Shown here: positions 1-9,642 of the stretch, piece by piece | Layout: every line of letters begins with the position of its first letter | Position numbering within the stretch: position 1 is the first letter of the stretch | NCBI GenBank assembly: GCA_018136815.1 | Contig: CM030933.1 | Coordinates: 5,991,137-6,055,136, forward strand | Source of the DNA: Isochrysis galbana | Lineage: Eukaryota > Haptophyta > Isochrysidales > Isochrysidaceae | Direction: 5' to 3' | Length of the DNA: 64,000 bases | The notes under the pieces: generated by a model | Seen by the model: the letters and a program-made list of their open reading frames with translations, nothing else | The model's database searches: none | What the model was told of the DNA's origin: nothing | Translations under genes and position numbers: made by a program

Positions 1-223
1 CGCTCTCGTGGGTCCATGGCGTGTGTGGCCAACTCGCGGAGCTTGTCAGAGATGTTTGGTTGGGTTGTGCCTGCAGCGTCAGTTGACTGCTCGGATAAGA
101 TGTTTGCCCCCGCCAGTGAAGAGGCTGTGGCTCGGGCTGGGAACGAACGGCGAACGAAGGGCGGTGGGGCGGCGGCGAGGCGCTCCTAGCGGCCCTAGTG
201 TGTTGGGTTGTAAGAGATTGTTA

Positions 224-282
224 AGGTCGTTTGCCTTCATTTGGCATTTGGTACCCCTCGTTTCCAAATACGCGATGCGGGT
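224..282 (+). repeat. Copy of the TTGCCTTCATTTGG terminal-repeat element
   Basis: The stretch reads AAGGTCGTTTGCCTTCATTT followed by a GGTACCCCTCGTTTCC block and ACGCGATGCG. The same blocks occur near 29798, 30058, 33506-33561, 46007-46060 and, as a hairpin, 60606-60683, in both orientations. It looks like the end of a small inverted-repeat transposon. Bases 1-223 and 283-476 hold no gene I can support; 340-430 contains three copies of TACATATTTGGG. Confidence 0.6.
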
Positions 283-476
283 CGTCCCCCTCGCCCCTCG
301 CACCGTAGGGGTATGCCATAATATGTACATATCGTACTACATATTTGGGTACGATTTTGGCAAACTGATAAGTCGACCTATTTACTACATATTTGGGTGG
401 CACGGGCCCGGGCACCGGTACATATTTGGGCGGGAGCCAGCGGGATAAAGGGGGGGGGGGCGCTGTCGCATTCATC

Positions 477-1940
477 TAGGGCCAGGTCAATACTTTTAGC
501 CCGACTTGCCCAAACTTGTCGGCCGTTCTTGCGGGATTCTTGTGGCGGACCACCCAAACTTTTGGTCAAACTTGTGGCAATTTGTCGTGATGCAAGTACA
601 TCCGCAACACGTTTCTCTTAAGAAACACAAAAAAACTCGCGCGCAACTCGCCTCGCGTTTATCGCACCTCTTACGCACTTTGCGTGGTTATGTTGTTATT
701 ATGTTGCTATACTTGCTTGTTGCTCTCGTTGTCGTTGTCAACCCATTCACATTAACTTACATCTTACATCACTTATCACACAAGCACAAATGTGACATAG
801 CTGTAACACACAAGAAACATTACAACATCACACACACTTCTCCCGATGGTTATTGTTGTATCGCAACATCAACGCCGCTTGTATTTGATCAGCGAGAGAG
901 GCCGAACGATTCGGGCCAAACATCGTAACAAGTAATGAGAACACACGCTCACACGAAGCCGAATTGGGAGTCATGCTAAATGCAATCCTTGCCGCGGATG
1001 CCCAGGTAGGGAACTTGCTGTGGTTGCATGCCCACCATAGCAGAACCTCCTTACTGAACACCCGCACTTCCGAATGATCAATCCTCGTCCCACGGCAAGC
1101 GATCAAGTATTCCGGAAGTTCATCGAGCAACCTTTGTCTAACGGCGGGCAAATGATGAAATGGAAATGACGGAATCTCAACCAGCCGATGGACCCAAAGC
1201 TCATCCACCTTGCCGTAGGCAAAGGCTGGGTTGAAGGCTCGAAGCAGCCCCGTTCGCCTGTGCTGCTCTTTGCAATGAAATGGAGAGGCACACTCATTGT
1301 TAAGACGATTTTCGAGATAGGTGAATGCTCCCCGAATCTGCTCCACAAGTGACGACCATTCAGGCAAAGCCGTTGGATCGACAGCCCGTCGCATCTCCTC
1401 CTCATCAGTCACAAGAAGTGTATGGCCACCATCGTTGTACTTTATTGTCCAACCCCCTCGTTGCCGGGCGTCCGGCACCTTCGAGATCTCACCCTTGAAC
1501 CAGGAGAAGTAGGGATCCTCATAGTACTCATTCGTTTTCGTGCCTATATCAAGCCTTGCACTCGCGCGTAACAAGCTTGCAACGTTGGGTAAGTCAGAGG
1601 CCTCCTTACCCATGGTTCGACCACGATGAAGGATACTCTCGAGAGCCTCATACACGAGCAAGATCTCGAGACCGTCGCCTTCAAGCCGATAAGTGGTCGT
1701 GCATAGAATCTGTAAGTCCAAGGCTAGGGCGAGTTCTAGCTGTAGCTGCCGCTTCTGCGTGCGCATCAACTGAGCCATCGCCTTCGTCGTTGCATCTCCT
1801 ATCCCACACTCTTCCAATTTGTTCACAAACCTTTCCAAATCGCCGAAGTTTTCCGCCAGCTGCTTCATCACCTCCCATCGAGACCACCAGCGGATTTTCG
1901 AGTACCCTTTCATCGTGACGTTCATCATCTCCAACCACAA
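477..1940 (-). mobile_element. hAT-type DNA transposon remnant, copy 1
   Basis: The left end at 477 reads TAGGGCCAGGTCA, matching the first 13 bases of the complete hAT-type element at 48650-49631. Direct and inverted copies of a CCCAAACTT motif follow between 500 and 590, as expected of hAT subterminal binding sites. A minus-strand transposase remnant fills 828-1940. The other end is missing: at about 1940 the sequence switches to an unrelated plus-strand coding remnant, so no target duplication can be read. Boundaries other than 477 are approximate. Confidence 0.65.
828..1940 (-). pseudogene. hAT transposase, C-terminal half
   Basis: About 370 codons are open on the minus strand. The C-terminal third has the hAT dimerisation signature: a WWACNHSKFPTWA block, then PNSASCERVFSLL and a leucine-rich tail. 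The first 190 residues align closely in sequence with the damaged plus-strand transposase at 49640-50200 (shared KGYSKIRWWSRWEVMKQL), so both belong to one family. The N-terminal zinc finger and the first part of the RNase H-like catalytic core are absent, so this is a truncated, probably inactive gene. The frame has no stop, which suggests fairly recent loss or only partial decay. It overlaps the boundary to another repeat at about 1940. Confidence 0.8.
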
Positions 1941-2232
1941 CGTGCGGGCGGACTTCTATAAGGTCGAATATGACAACTACACTTTTCACCACATCCCCGT
2001 CATCGAACGTACTTTGGCCAGATTCACAATCCTCGTGCACGGCCTCGAATCCCCCAACAAAACCTCGCTAGCGCGTACGCAACAAGCCTCCCGAGGCAGA
2101 AGGCCAAAGACCAAAGACGCACGGGAACTCAGCGCCCCGATCTTCAAAGTGGACGCCAAAGGAGCCCTCACAATGAACTCAAACCTGATCCTGGTGGCAC
2201 AGGCACTCGACATAGCGGAAAGACTTGCTTAA
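1937..2232 (+). pseudogene. Dispersed protein 3' end, copy 1 ('ELSAPIF...AERLA-stop')
   Basis: About 98 codons read on the plus strand and end in ...ALDIAERLA then TAA. Landmarks are an HGLESPN block, a basic GRRPK block, ELSAPIF, then an alternating hydrophobic tail. The same order of blocks recurs at about 6745-6973 and 16380-16520. There is no start codon in frame inside the conserved part, so this is the 3' end of a longer gene, cut on its 5' side at the junction with the hAT remnant. I do not recognise the family. Repetition at three loci makes a mobile-element gene the likeliest source. Confidence 0.45.
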
Positions 2233-3426
2233 CCCCCTAACAAACACCGCACCCCGCACCCCCCACGACCCCACGTCGCAGGCTCGATGCTCGATACGCA
2301 ACACAAATCCACACCCACTCTTCACGTGACAACACCCACAAGAAACACAAGGGAAACCGACCGTCCGATGGAGCGAGAGCGAGAGAAGGTCGAGAAATCG
2401 ACCATCGGAGATCGGTACACGCCGCCTGCCACCGGAAACCCCGAACACTGAGCCCCTAAGTAGAGCACGAGGGGACGAGCCGCAAGGCGGGTGAGAGGGA
2501 GAGGTAAGGGACGCGGGCGCGGCTGTCAGGGAAAGGTTGCGGAGTCGCGCGCGCGGCGTGAATATTAAGAAGTTTTTTTTTTCATCTAGAAATTCGAGGA
2601 TGTAAGTTTTATTGCTTTACCGTTACGCCGGCGGCCACGTCTTGCGTGACGAGAAGGCAGCTGGAAGTGCGCGCGTTTTCTTTTCCCGGTAGCACTCGGA
2701 CACCTGGCTCGTCAGGCATGGCGAGATTCCGGGACGGAAAAGTTGTGTCCGATTAGCTAGTGGGGTTGGCTAGGATATAACATTAATCATTTTATTTGAA
2801 ACATGTTTGGTTGCGTCGGTGGTCGGTGGGTGTTCACGCTAGTGTTCACAACAACCTTATTCGCACCATTTCCTGGCGAAGGTTTTCGTAGCGGCAGGTA
2901 TCCCCCCTTGGAGTTTTTTTGTTGAGCATCGCGCCACGGTCCACGATCAAAAAATACAACATACAACCCAACCCTTACTAATACTAATACTACTACTAAA
3001 AGTTAAAAAGCCCCTGTTTCCTGTTTGACCGCCCTACCCTTCCGGTATAGCCTCGTCCCCCTCCGGTGTTTACCACAATATCATCTTCCGGTATACCTGA
3101 TACCGATACCTTGATACCCGGCCTCTGGACCCCTAAACCAAAGCCCTAAAAATCCTGTTAGGATCGTCCTATTCACTGCTCACTGCGCTCCCACTGCGCG
3201 CATAAAAACAGGCGGGTTGCACCGAGGTTTCTCACCGGCGTTTTGACGTCAAACGCCAAATGCGAAATACGGACGAGAAGCGCTCGATTTGGCCTCGTTT
3301 GAAAAGAGCACACTAGTCGCTCTACAGAAGAGGATTTGCTGTCTCATTGCTGTCTCAACCACGGCTGCGAAACGTGCGGCGGCGGCCGAACGAGGAGCGA
3401 GCCTGGCGGAGGTCGAGGCCGGCATG
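2233..3426. other. Intergenic, no gene seen
   Basis: No convincing coding sequence. 2560-2590 has a T-run preceded by AATATTAAGAAG, like the end of the dispersed repeat found at 20025-20225 and 25862-26075. The stretch 3000-3140 has repeated CCGGTATA-type motifs. It would contain the 3' untranslated and terminator region of the ERGIC3-like gene, which ends at 3427. Plus-strand codons that stay open from 3289 to 3954 are the antisense of that gene's last exons. Confidence 0.5.
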
Positions 3427-6400
3427 CTAGCTTTGCTTCCCGAGGCTGCTTTTCACGCCGCGATACACAATCGAGTCGATGATCCCTGCGACGGTGAAGA
3501 CCCCTCCAACAAGGGCGCAAACGCGCGCGATTCCGCGCAGCAACCCCGCACCCCTGTGCTCAGTCAGCTCGACCTTCTGCCCGCTGATGTCGTAAGTGAA
3601 ATACACGCCTGGCAAAGAGCCGGGCCCCGAGTCCCTACGAGTCCAAGAACAATGCGTGCTTCACGCGCGCTCTCACATGCTCTCTTCCGCGCAACTCTAA
3701 GCATTGCGCACGCTCGCGCCTCGTGTGGGCATCCCGACGTCTACATATGCCGAGCCGCTAGCCTAAGGTTGAGTTGGGCGTTCACGGGGGGCCTCGCATC
3801 ATGCTTCGCGCCCATGCTTGCCCCCGGCGCAAGTAGCTCACCAATGCAAGTTGCGCACGTGCTCCGTGACCGAGAAGAGGGACGAATTAGTGACCTCGCC
3901 AGAGAGAGAGCGGTAAGCACACGCAACCACCTTCAACAGGTACCGGACCTATGAGACGCAAAGGGATCGGTGGATGAGGATGGAGGAGGGAGCGTTGAGC
4001 AGCCACCGCGTGGCTGCGCCTCTCTGATGGCATTTGCATTTGATGGGCGAGACCATCGGTGCTGCTCACGAGCCGGCAAGTGATTAGTACACTCGGGACA
4101 CGTCACCAGAACTCTTCCGTGCCACACACTGAGTGAACGCCCAACAGCAATACCCCACGGTCTCATCACCTCTGCCGGACCAGGTAGATGAGTCTTCTCG
4201 ACGCCGTCGAGAGGGTGCACCTTGCCTGGAAAAAACTTGCCAAACGACAAGTGGCGGATCTGCGCGCAAGGCGCGGGTGGGGCAGCAAGAGGGTGGGTCC
4301 CATGGAACAAGACGGGATATTGCGTCGATCCAACCTGCCAACGTGCGGACAATTGAGCATGTCCTCCCATGCATATTGACACCGGAGCCGCGGTTTGGTG
4401 GACAAACTTTGCCTATGGCCAACCTCAGCAGGCGGGGACGCACAGTGTGCGACACATTAAAATAGAGGGCATGGCGTAGCGAGAAGGATGGTAGGAGGCC
4501 GAGGACATCTGCATTTTGCTCCATGGCCGTGGAATGCGCTGGCACGACTCGCAAGTTGCCTACGCCGGCGGTGGGGAGGTTAGGTGGGTTGGTGGGGCAG
4601 GTCGTCCATGTGAGTATGGCCGTAGACATTCCGGCTGACCCTTTACCTGCGACATGCGGCATGATGATGGAGCCGAAGAGCGCACATCCCTCACCATCGC
4701 GCCCGTCTCGCATCACCCCGAGCGCATGCAGCATCGTGCTCAGACGATCTTCGAGCTCGAGCTCGAGCGCCTGCGCCGTCGACGAGGCTCATGCGTCAGC
4801 GCACCGCGCTTCGTGCACACTAGTCACACGGCGTGCGTCATGAGGGCGGCCCCACTCGCACCCGTCGGTCTTCCCCAATGGCACCACCCGTGAGCCCGTC
4901 CACAGCACGAATCATCTCTTTAATGGAGGTGACCAGTGTCGTGGCTTGCGACTCATCCTGCGTGATCTCCCTGGCCTGAGCAGGCGGGAGAAAGCGGAAT
5001 AGTCAGTAGCTCGGCATCATGCAAGCTCCATCTTGCCGGTGATATGGAGCCGACGATGCTACACCAACACATCGCGGAGATCGACCAAAGAGTCGGGGTC
5101 AACGACGACGCAAGCAGATGGAAAGACGCACGGGTGGTGTATGGGCCAAACAGCATGCTGGACGCGCACCTCGTCCAGCACAGCAGTCAAATTTGCCCTT
5201 AGACTCTCGTACGCATGGTGTCGCGAAGCGTTGTCCTCCGCGTGCATGCCATTCAGCCGTGATACTAGCGCCTCTGTTGGCCGGATCGCGACGCGCCATG
5301 CAGCGGCCGCCGAAGACGCCGCGGCCATGGCCGCGGCGCGTCGAGTGGCCGCATCCGCCTCGGCTGCCGACTGGTCGGCTGCTGCATCCGACGCGTAAGC
5401 CTCGGCGGCCTTGGCAACCTCGGCGGCAGCGGCTTTGGCGGCCTCGGCAGCCTTGGCAGCGGCTCGCAAGAGAGCCGCGTGGCGCGCAGTCTCGTCGCGC
5501 GCCTTGCGCTCGCCCACTTCTATAGCTGCCAACGCCGTTAAAAGCTGCGGCCGCACCTCAGCGCGCACCGCGACAGGGGCGAGGTCGACCATTGTGCGCA
5601 GCGCGTCGCCATCTTGGCGCAATGCCGCCGCGATGTCAGCAAAATCAGGCGGGCCCTGCTCCTCGCTCGGAATGTCCGCGTTAGCGACGGCATCGTTCAG
5701 ACGTGCTAACATCCGCCCACCAATTTGGCGAGCGGTCGCCACGTCGAATGCGCTCTCGCCGACTGGCTCAACAGCGTTTGGGCTGCCTGTTGCGTTGGAT
5801 CGAGGCGCATCGTTGAAGCACGGCCAATTGGCCTGGCAGCCGACGGACCATTCAGCCTTGTCTTCGGGCGTATAGCCGTCAAAGTCAGAGACCCGGTTGC
5901 ACTGCCCGAAGTACCATGACGGAGCCTCACAACGGTGACGGCCAAGTAGCGCGGGCAGCCCGTTCTGTTGGAGCGACCAGTGGTCAGGGCATGGCTGCGA
6001 GTAGTCGCGCACGCAGCCTGCCTTGAGCGAGAAGGCAAGGACGCCGACGAGCGCGTCGTGAAGCGCGTGCATGAAGCGGGAGAGCCGCAGTCCCACCGCG
6101 ACGCGCGCATCAAAATCCAGCTGTGCCGGCATTCCGATCGGCTTTCCCTCGCCGTCGGTGCGCAGCTTGAGCAGCGAGTCCGTGAAGGTGAGCTGCTCCT
6201 TACCACCCGCGTCCGTCAGCTCGATGAGTATCTCAGAGCAAGGGAGTGATGCGAAGTGGAGGTCGAGGTGAAGTGTGAGAGGTTCACTCGAATCACCCGC
6301 CTGCGGCACCAAACGGTCTGAGCGTCTCAGCCGCACACACTCAGCAAGCTGGTGGCATCCTGCCCACAGAACGAAGAGAACAGAGAAGAGAGAGATGAGA

Positions 6401-6465
6401 GCGCCTGAGAGAGTGCGCTCGGAGAGCTCCGAGTGCGTCTTGGGGAAGAAATCGAAGCCTTGCAT
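3427..6465 (-). CDS. ERGIC3/Erv46-type cargo receptor with luminal CPW-WPC domain
   Basis: Seven exons join in phase: 6465-5065, 4975-4862, 4770-4647, 4559-4444, 4259-4170, 3948-3842, 3634-3427, giving 719 residues. Residues 1-110 are an ERGIC_N domain (FDFFPKT, then SGALISLFSVLFVLWAG as TM1). Residues 151-216 form a CPW-WPC domain (GC...CPDHW...W...C..NWPC). An Ala-rich helix follows at about 330-400. Exons 3-7 restore the ERV domain: EGCALFGS, NVSHT joined exactly to IRHLSFGKFFPGK, VTNSSLFSVTEH, LPGVYFTYDISGQK, and TM2 with VCALVGGVFTVAG near 682-708, then a short cytosolic tail. Erv46/ERGIC3 relatives cycle between ER and Golgi in COPII/COPI vesicles; human ERGIC3 is about 380 residues. 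Here the CPW-WPC and helical segments occupy the luminal part where relatives have a Cys-rich stretch. Splice sites are my inference. Confidence 0.85.
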
Positions 6466-6589
6466 CGTCTACGCTGGTCGAGACCCACGCGTGCCGCCAC
6501 ACAGAGAGGGAGAGAGAGGGGGGGGGGAAGAGCCTCACGGGAGGGAGAAGATGGGGCCACACACCGTGCGTCCTCTCTCTCCCGCTCCC

Positions 6590-6591
6590 TC

Positions 6592-6625
<34 letters not shown>

Positions 6626-6626
6626 A
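6590..6626. repeat. CT microsatellite
   Basis: A run of CT dinucleotides with a few interruptions lies 125 bases upstream of the minus-strand ERGIC3-like start codon. Similar CT or GA tracts sit upstream of other genes here (24061-24180, 40370-40420), so they may be promoter-associated in this genome, although simple slippage would also explain them. Confidence 0.8.
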
Positions 6627-6744
6627 TCTTCTGTTCTCTAACCAATTCTCAACTCATCTCTATCGGTAAGTTTAGACCTAAAGTTCCTCTGCCTCTGGGG
6701 GCAGGAGCCTCGTGCTCTTCCGCCCCCCCCTCCTCTCTCTCTCA

Positions 6745-6973
6745 GGCTGCAACTACATATATACTCTCCCTCCGGGTGTTCCAGTTATTCTTGGTCCTCA
6801 TCGGCCTCTTCATGGTCTTGCCCAAGGAAGGAAACCTAAGCTCAAAATAGCCCCACTAGAGCTCAGCGCACCGATATTCACCGAAGACGAGAAAGGTGTG
6901 GTCTAAAGATGAGTACAAAACTCTCAGCCTCGTAGTGGCGAAAGCGCTTGGCTTCGCCGAGAGGCTCGCCTGA
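6745..6973 (+). pseudogene. Dispersed protein 3' end, copy 2
   Basis: On the plus strand the order PLHGL, GRKPK, LELSAPIF, DEKG, then (after an in-frame TAA) DEYKTLSLVVAKAL and FAERLA-TGA matches the fragments at 1937-2232 and 16380-16520. The internal stop after GVV shows this copy is decayed. The function is unknown to me. Confidence 0.45.
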
Positions 6974-9642
6974 GGACCACCCACTGCAAACGTGTGCATT
7001 GCTGGCGTCCCCCTCTCCACTGGCGATAGCAGCTTATCTGCCAAGGTTGCCACTGACTGCCAAAACTAAACCGAAGCCCATGCGACCCGAAGTTTGAAGT
7101 TTGCATCCGTTGCCTCGGTGCCTCGGTCCTCATGTCCTCATACACGCCAACGATGCCACATGCCACATGCCACGAAGGTCGAAGGTCTTGCCCCCTGTGC
7201 AAAGCCGACCACCGCACCGGGATTAGGGATTATGCCCCAGGGCGCCAAAAACCGCCCAGACAAGCCGCGCACGGAACTCGATTCGATACCGCCCGGGGGC
7301 CTGGCCTTAATTAATCGGCAGAAAAGCACAGCCCCCCCGCCTACTCAGTCTTACGCCCAGGCTGCATCGCAAAGTTCCTCCCGCAGCACCCCTTCCGATG
7401 CGAGCCTCTTCTGGCATACGCTGACGCGCATGCTGTTGCGGCCCAGTATTGGCCGCTGATGCCGCCGATGCTACAGCAGCGCCCTACGGGTGTACGCAGC
7501 TAGCATGCGCACATTCGGGTGGGCATCTTGTGCCGTCCATGGTAAGACGGCGAGAGATTAGCATCGTCCATGCGCCTAAGCCTAAGGCCTAAGGAGATAA
7601 CTCTTCACACTATTCTAGCGGCTAGCGGGCGATTTTAACTATACTATAGACTATACCAACAGGCCGACCTAGCAAAGGAAGGGGAGGTTCTTTATGCTAC
7701 TAACTACTAACTAGGGGTGGGGACAAATGAACGCGCTTCTTGCCTAGGGTGCCTGATGGGCCCCAAGAGTCTCTTGTCTTCAAGAGTGGGAAGTCAACCT
7801 ACTTTTATAAGTGGGGGTCAATGGGGGCCTCGCGCCCCCCTCTCTCCATCGCGGACACCCCCCGGGGTGGGCCCGTACAATCAACCCCAGCCCCTGCCCT
7901 TTGGCAGGGGCTGGGCAATCAACACTCTGGCCCAGACCCCTAGTGGGCGCGGGCCGAGACTCGCACTCCCACGCCCAGCATGGGCCTGCCCTCGAGCTGA
8001 CTCCCCCCCCTCCCCTGGTCGCCAGGCATACAGAGGCCACTGGGAGGCTCCAATGGCCAGCGTGGCAAGCGTGGGAGAGGCAGGGGGGGCCAGGGGCTGA
8101 GCCCCAGCCTCCACTGCCCCCTAAGCTGCCCTTGCTGGCCCTCTGGGAGCCCCCAAAGGCCCTCTGAGAGCAGGCCGTGGCGCGCCGCATGGCGACGCGC
8201 CGCAGGGAGAGGGGCGGAGGAGAATGGAGAGAGGGAGAGGGGGGAATTTGCGCCCCCCCCGATGGAGTGCGGTAAGAAACGGGCCCCGTTTGCGTAAGCA
8301 AACGGGCGAAGGGGGGCGGCTGGCGACAGGAGGGGCGAGAAGAAGGGAGTGGCTCAAGACGTCCCTGTGGCAGGTATCGGGGGGCGCAGTCATTTATTTC
8401 TTCGAGGACTGCTCGCGGCGCGAGCTGTAAGGGCCGTTCTGCTTCACGATGAGAGGTCCCTCCCCCCCCCCCGGTGTTTTTCCCCGGTCCCCGGAGAGTC
8501 GGCCGGCGTCGACCGGTCCGCCTCAATGGGTTTTCCCTCATTGTAACTTGTGGGGAGTTATAATGGGAGCCGGGGGTTTGCGAGGGGGGAGATTTGAAGG
8601 GATGCATATGTGTATGTGTCTGTGCCATCACTTCAAGGCGTGCGGGCAAGTGCGCTGAGGGGTGTCGTGATAGTACCGGGCTAGTGGGAGTAGTGGTACT
8701 AACGCTCAGTTGTTTCAAGAGTGGGAAGTTAGTACCCGCAGAGCGGGGGCGTGGATCGCACTCATAGCCCCCTATGTCAACAATAGGTTGATAATCGTAG
8801 ACTCTTAGATGCGACGCTTGCAGTGAACACGCAATGAGCAAGTTACGTCGCATAGCGTCGCATAGGTTAACCTAGAGGCATTCACACCAGCTTTGACCAT
8901 AGGCTCGCGAGTGCATCTTCGTCGATCATGCAATGCTGTGGAGAAGGTGCAGCAAGGGCTTGTCCTGAGATCCTAAAGGCTCGCTTTTACAGCCGATGCC
9001 GACTTCCTACAAGCTACTAGTATGCGCCAAGTGCGGCGTTGCGCCATTTGTGTTTGCCCATGATACGATAGCTAATAGTCAAGCCAATGCCCAGCGGCGC
9101 TGACGAATCATCAACCTGCCAAAGCACGCCGCCCTACTTGAAGCAAAGGAGGAGCATCGGCGGATTAAGAGAATCGTGTAGGCACGTCCCGGCCGCGTTT
9201 TCGTTTAGGCTACCGTTCGAGAATGCGCTAGCAGGCCTCGTGTTGTCGAGAGCCGAGACGAGCGAGAAGAAGCATGCAGACGCGTGCGCACCGCAGCGCG
9301 TCTTGTTCAAGCGCCTGTGAAGGCACCAATCCGCGCGAAATAACACCACCCACCCTAATGCATCGCCGCTCTACTGGCCTCTCGATTCCTACGCGACTCG
9401 AGCCAGCGGTTGCTGGGCACTGGTGCGGAAGGCCTCAATTGAACCTGCCATAAGTACAAGGGAAGGGTAGACTGCGCTGAAGTGGCGAGAGCGAGAGGGG
9501 CCATGGCTATGCTTGGCCTTGCATTGAGTGAGGGACCCATGCAACTGAAGCTCAGCACGGGAGGTGCAGGACTCATGCCTTTCCGGCCGAAGCTAGATCG
9601 GCAACGAAGACGCAAAGGGCAGGCCTAGGGAAGGCGCGGAAA
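6974..9642. other. 2.7 kb without a supported gene
   Basis: No coding sequence with family or splice support. 7700-8650 is a very GC-rich repeat: the stretch around 8041-8160 resembles, in inverse orientation, 45560-45720. A phrase CAAGAGTGGGAAGT occurs at about 7780 and 8711. Long open frames here are by-products of high GC. 9087-9640 lies just downstream of the multipass gene and may include its 3' untranslated region. Confidence 0.5.

Noticed and set aside
3289-3954. 221-codon plus-strand frame
   Set aside because: It is antisense to the last two exons of the ERGIC3-like gene, which have clear family motifs and splice phases; the plus-strand product is featureless.
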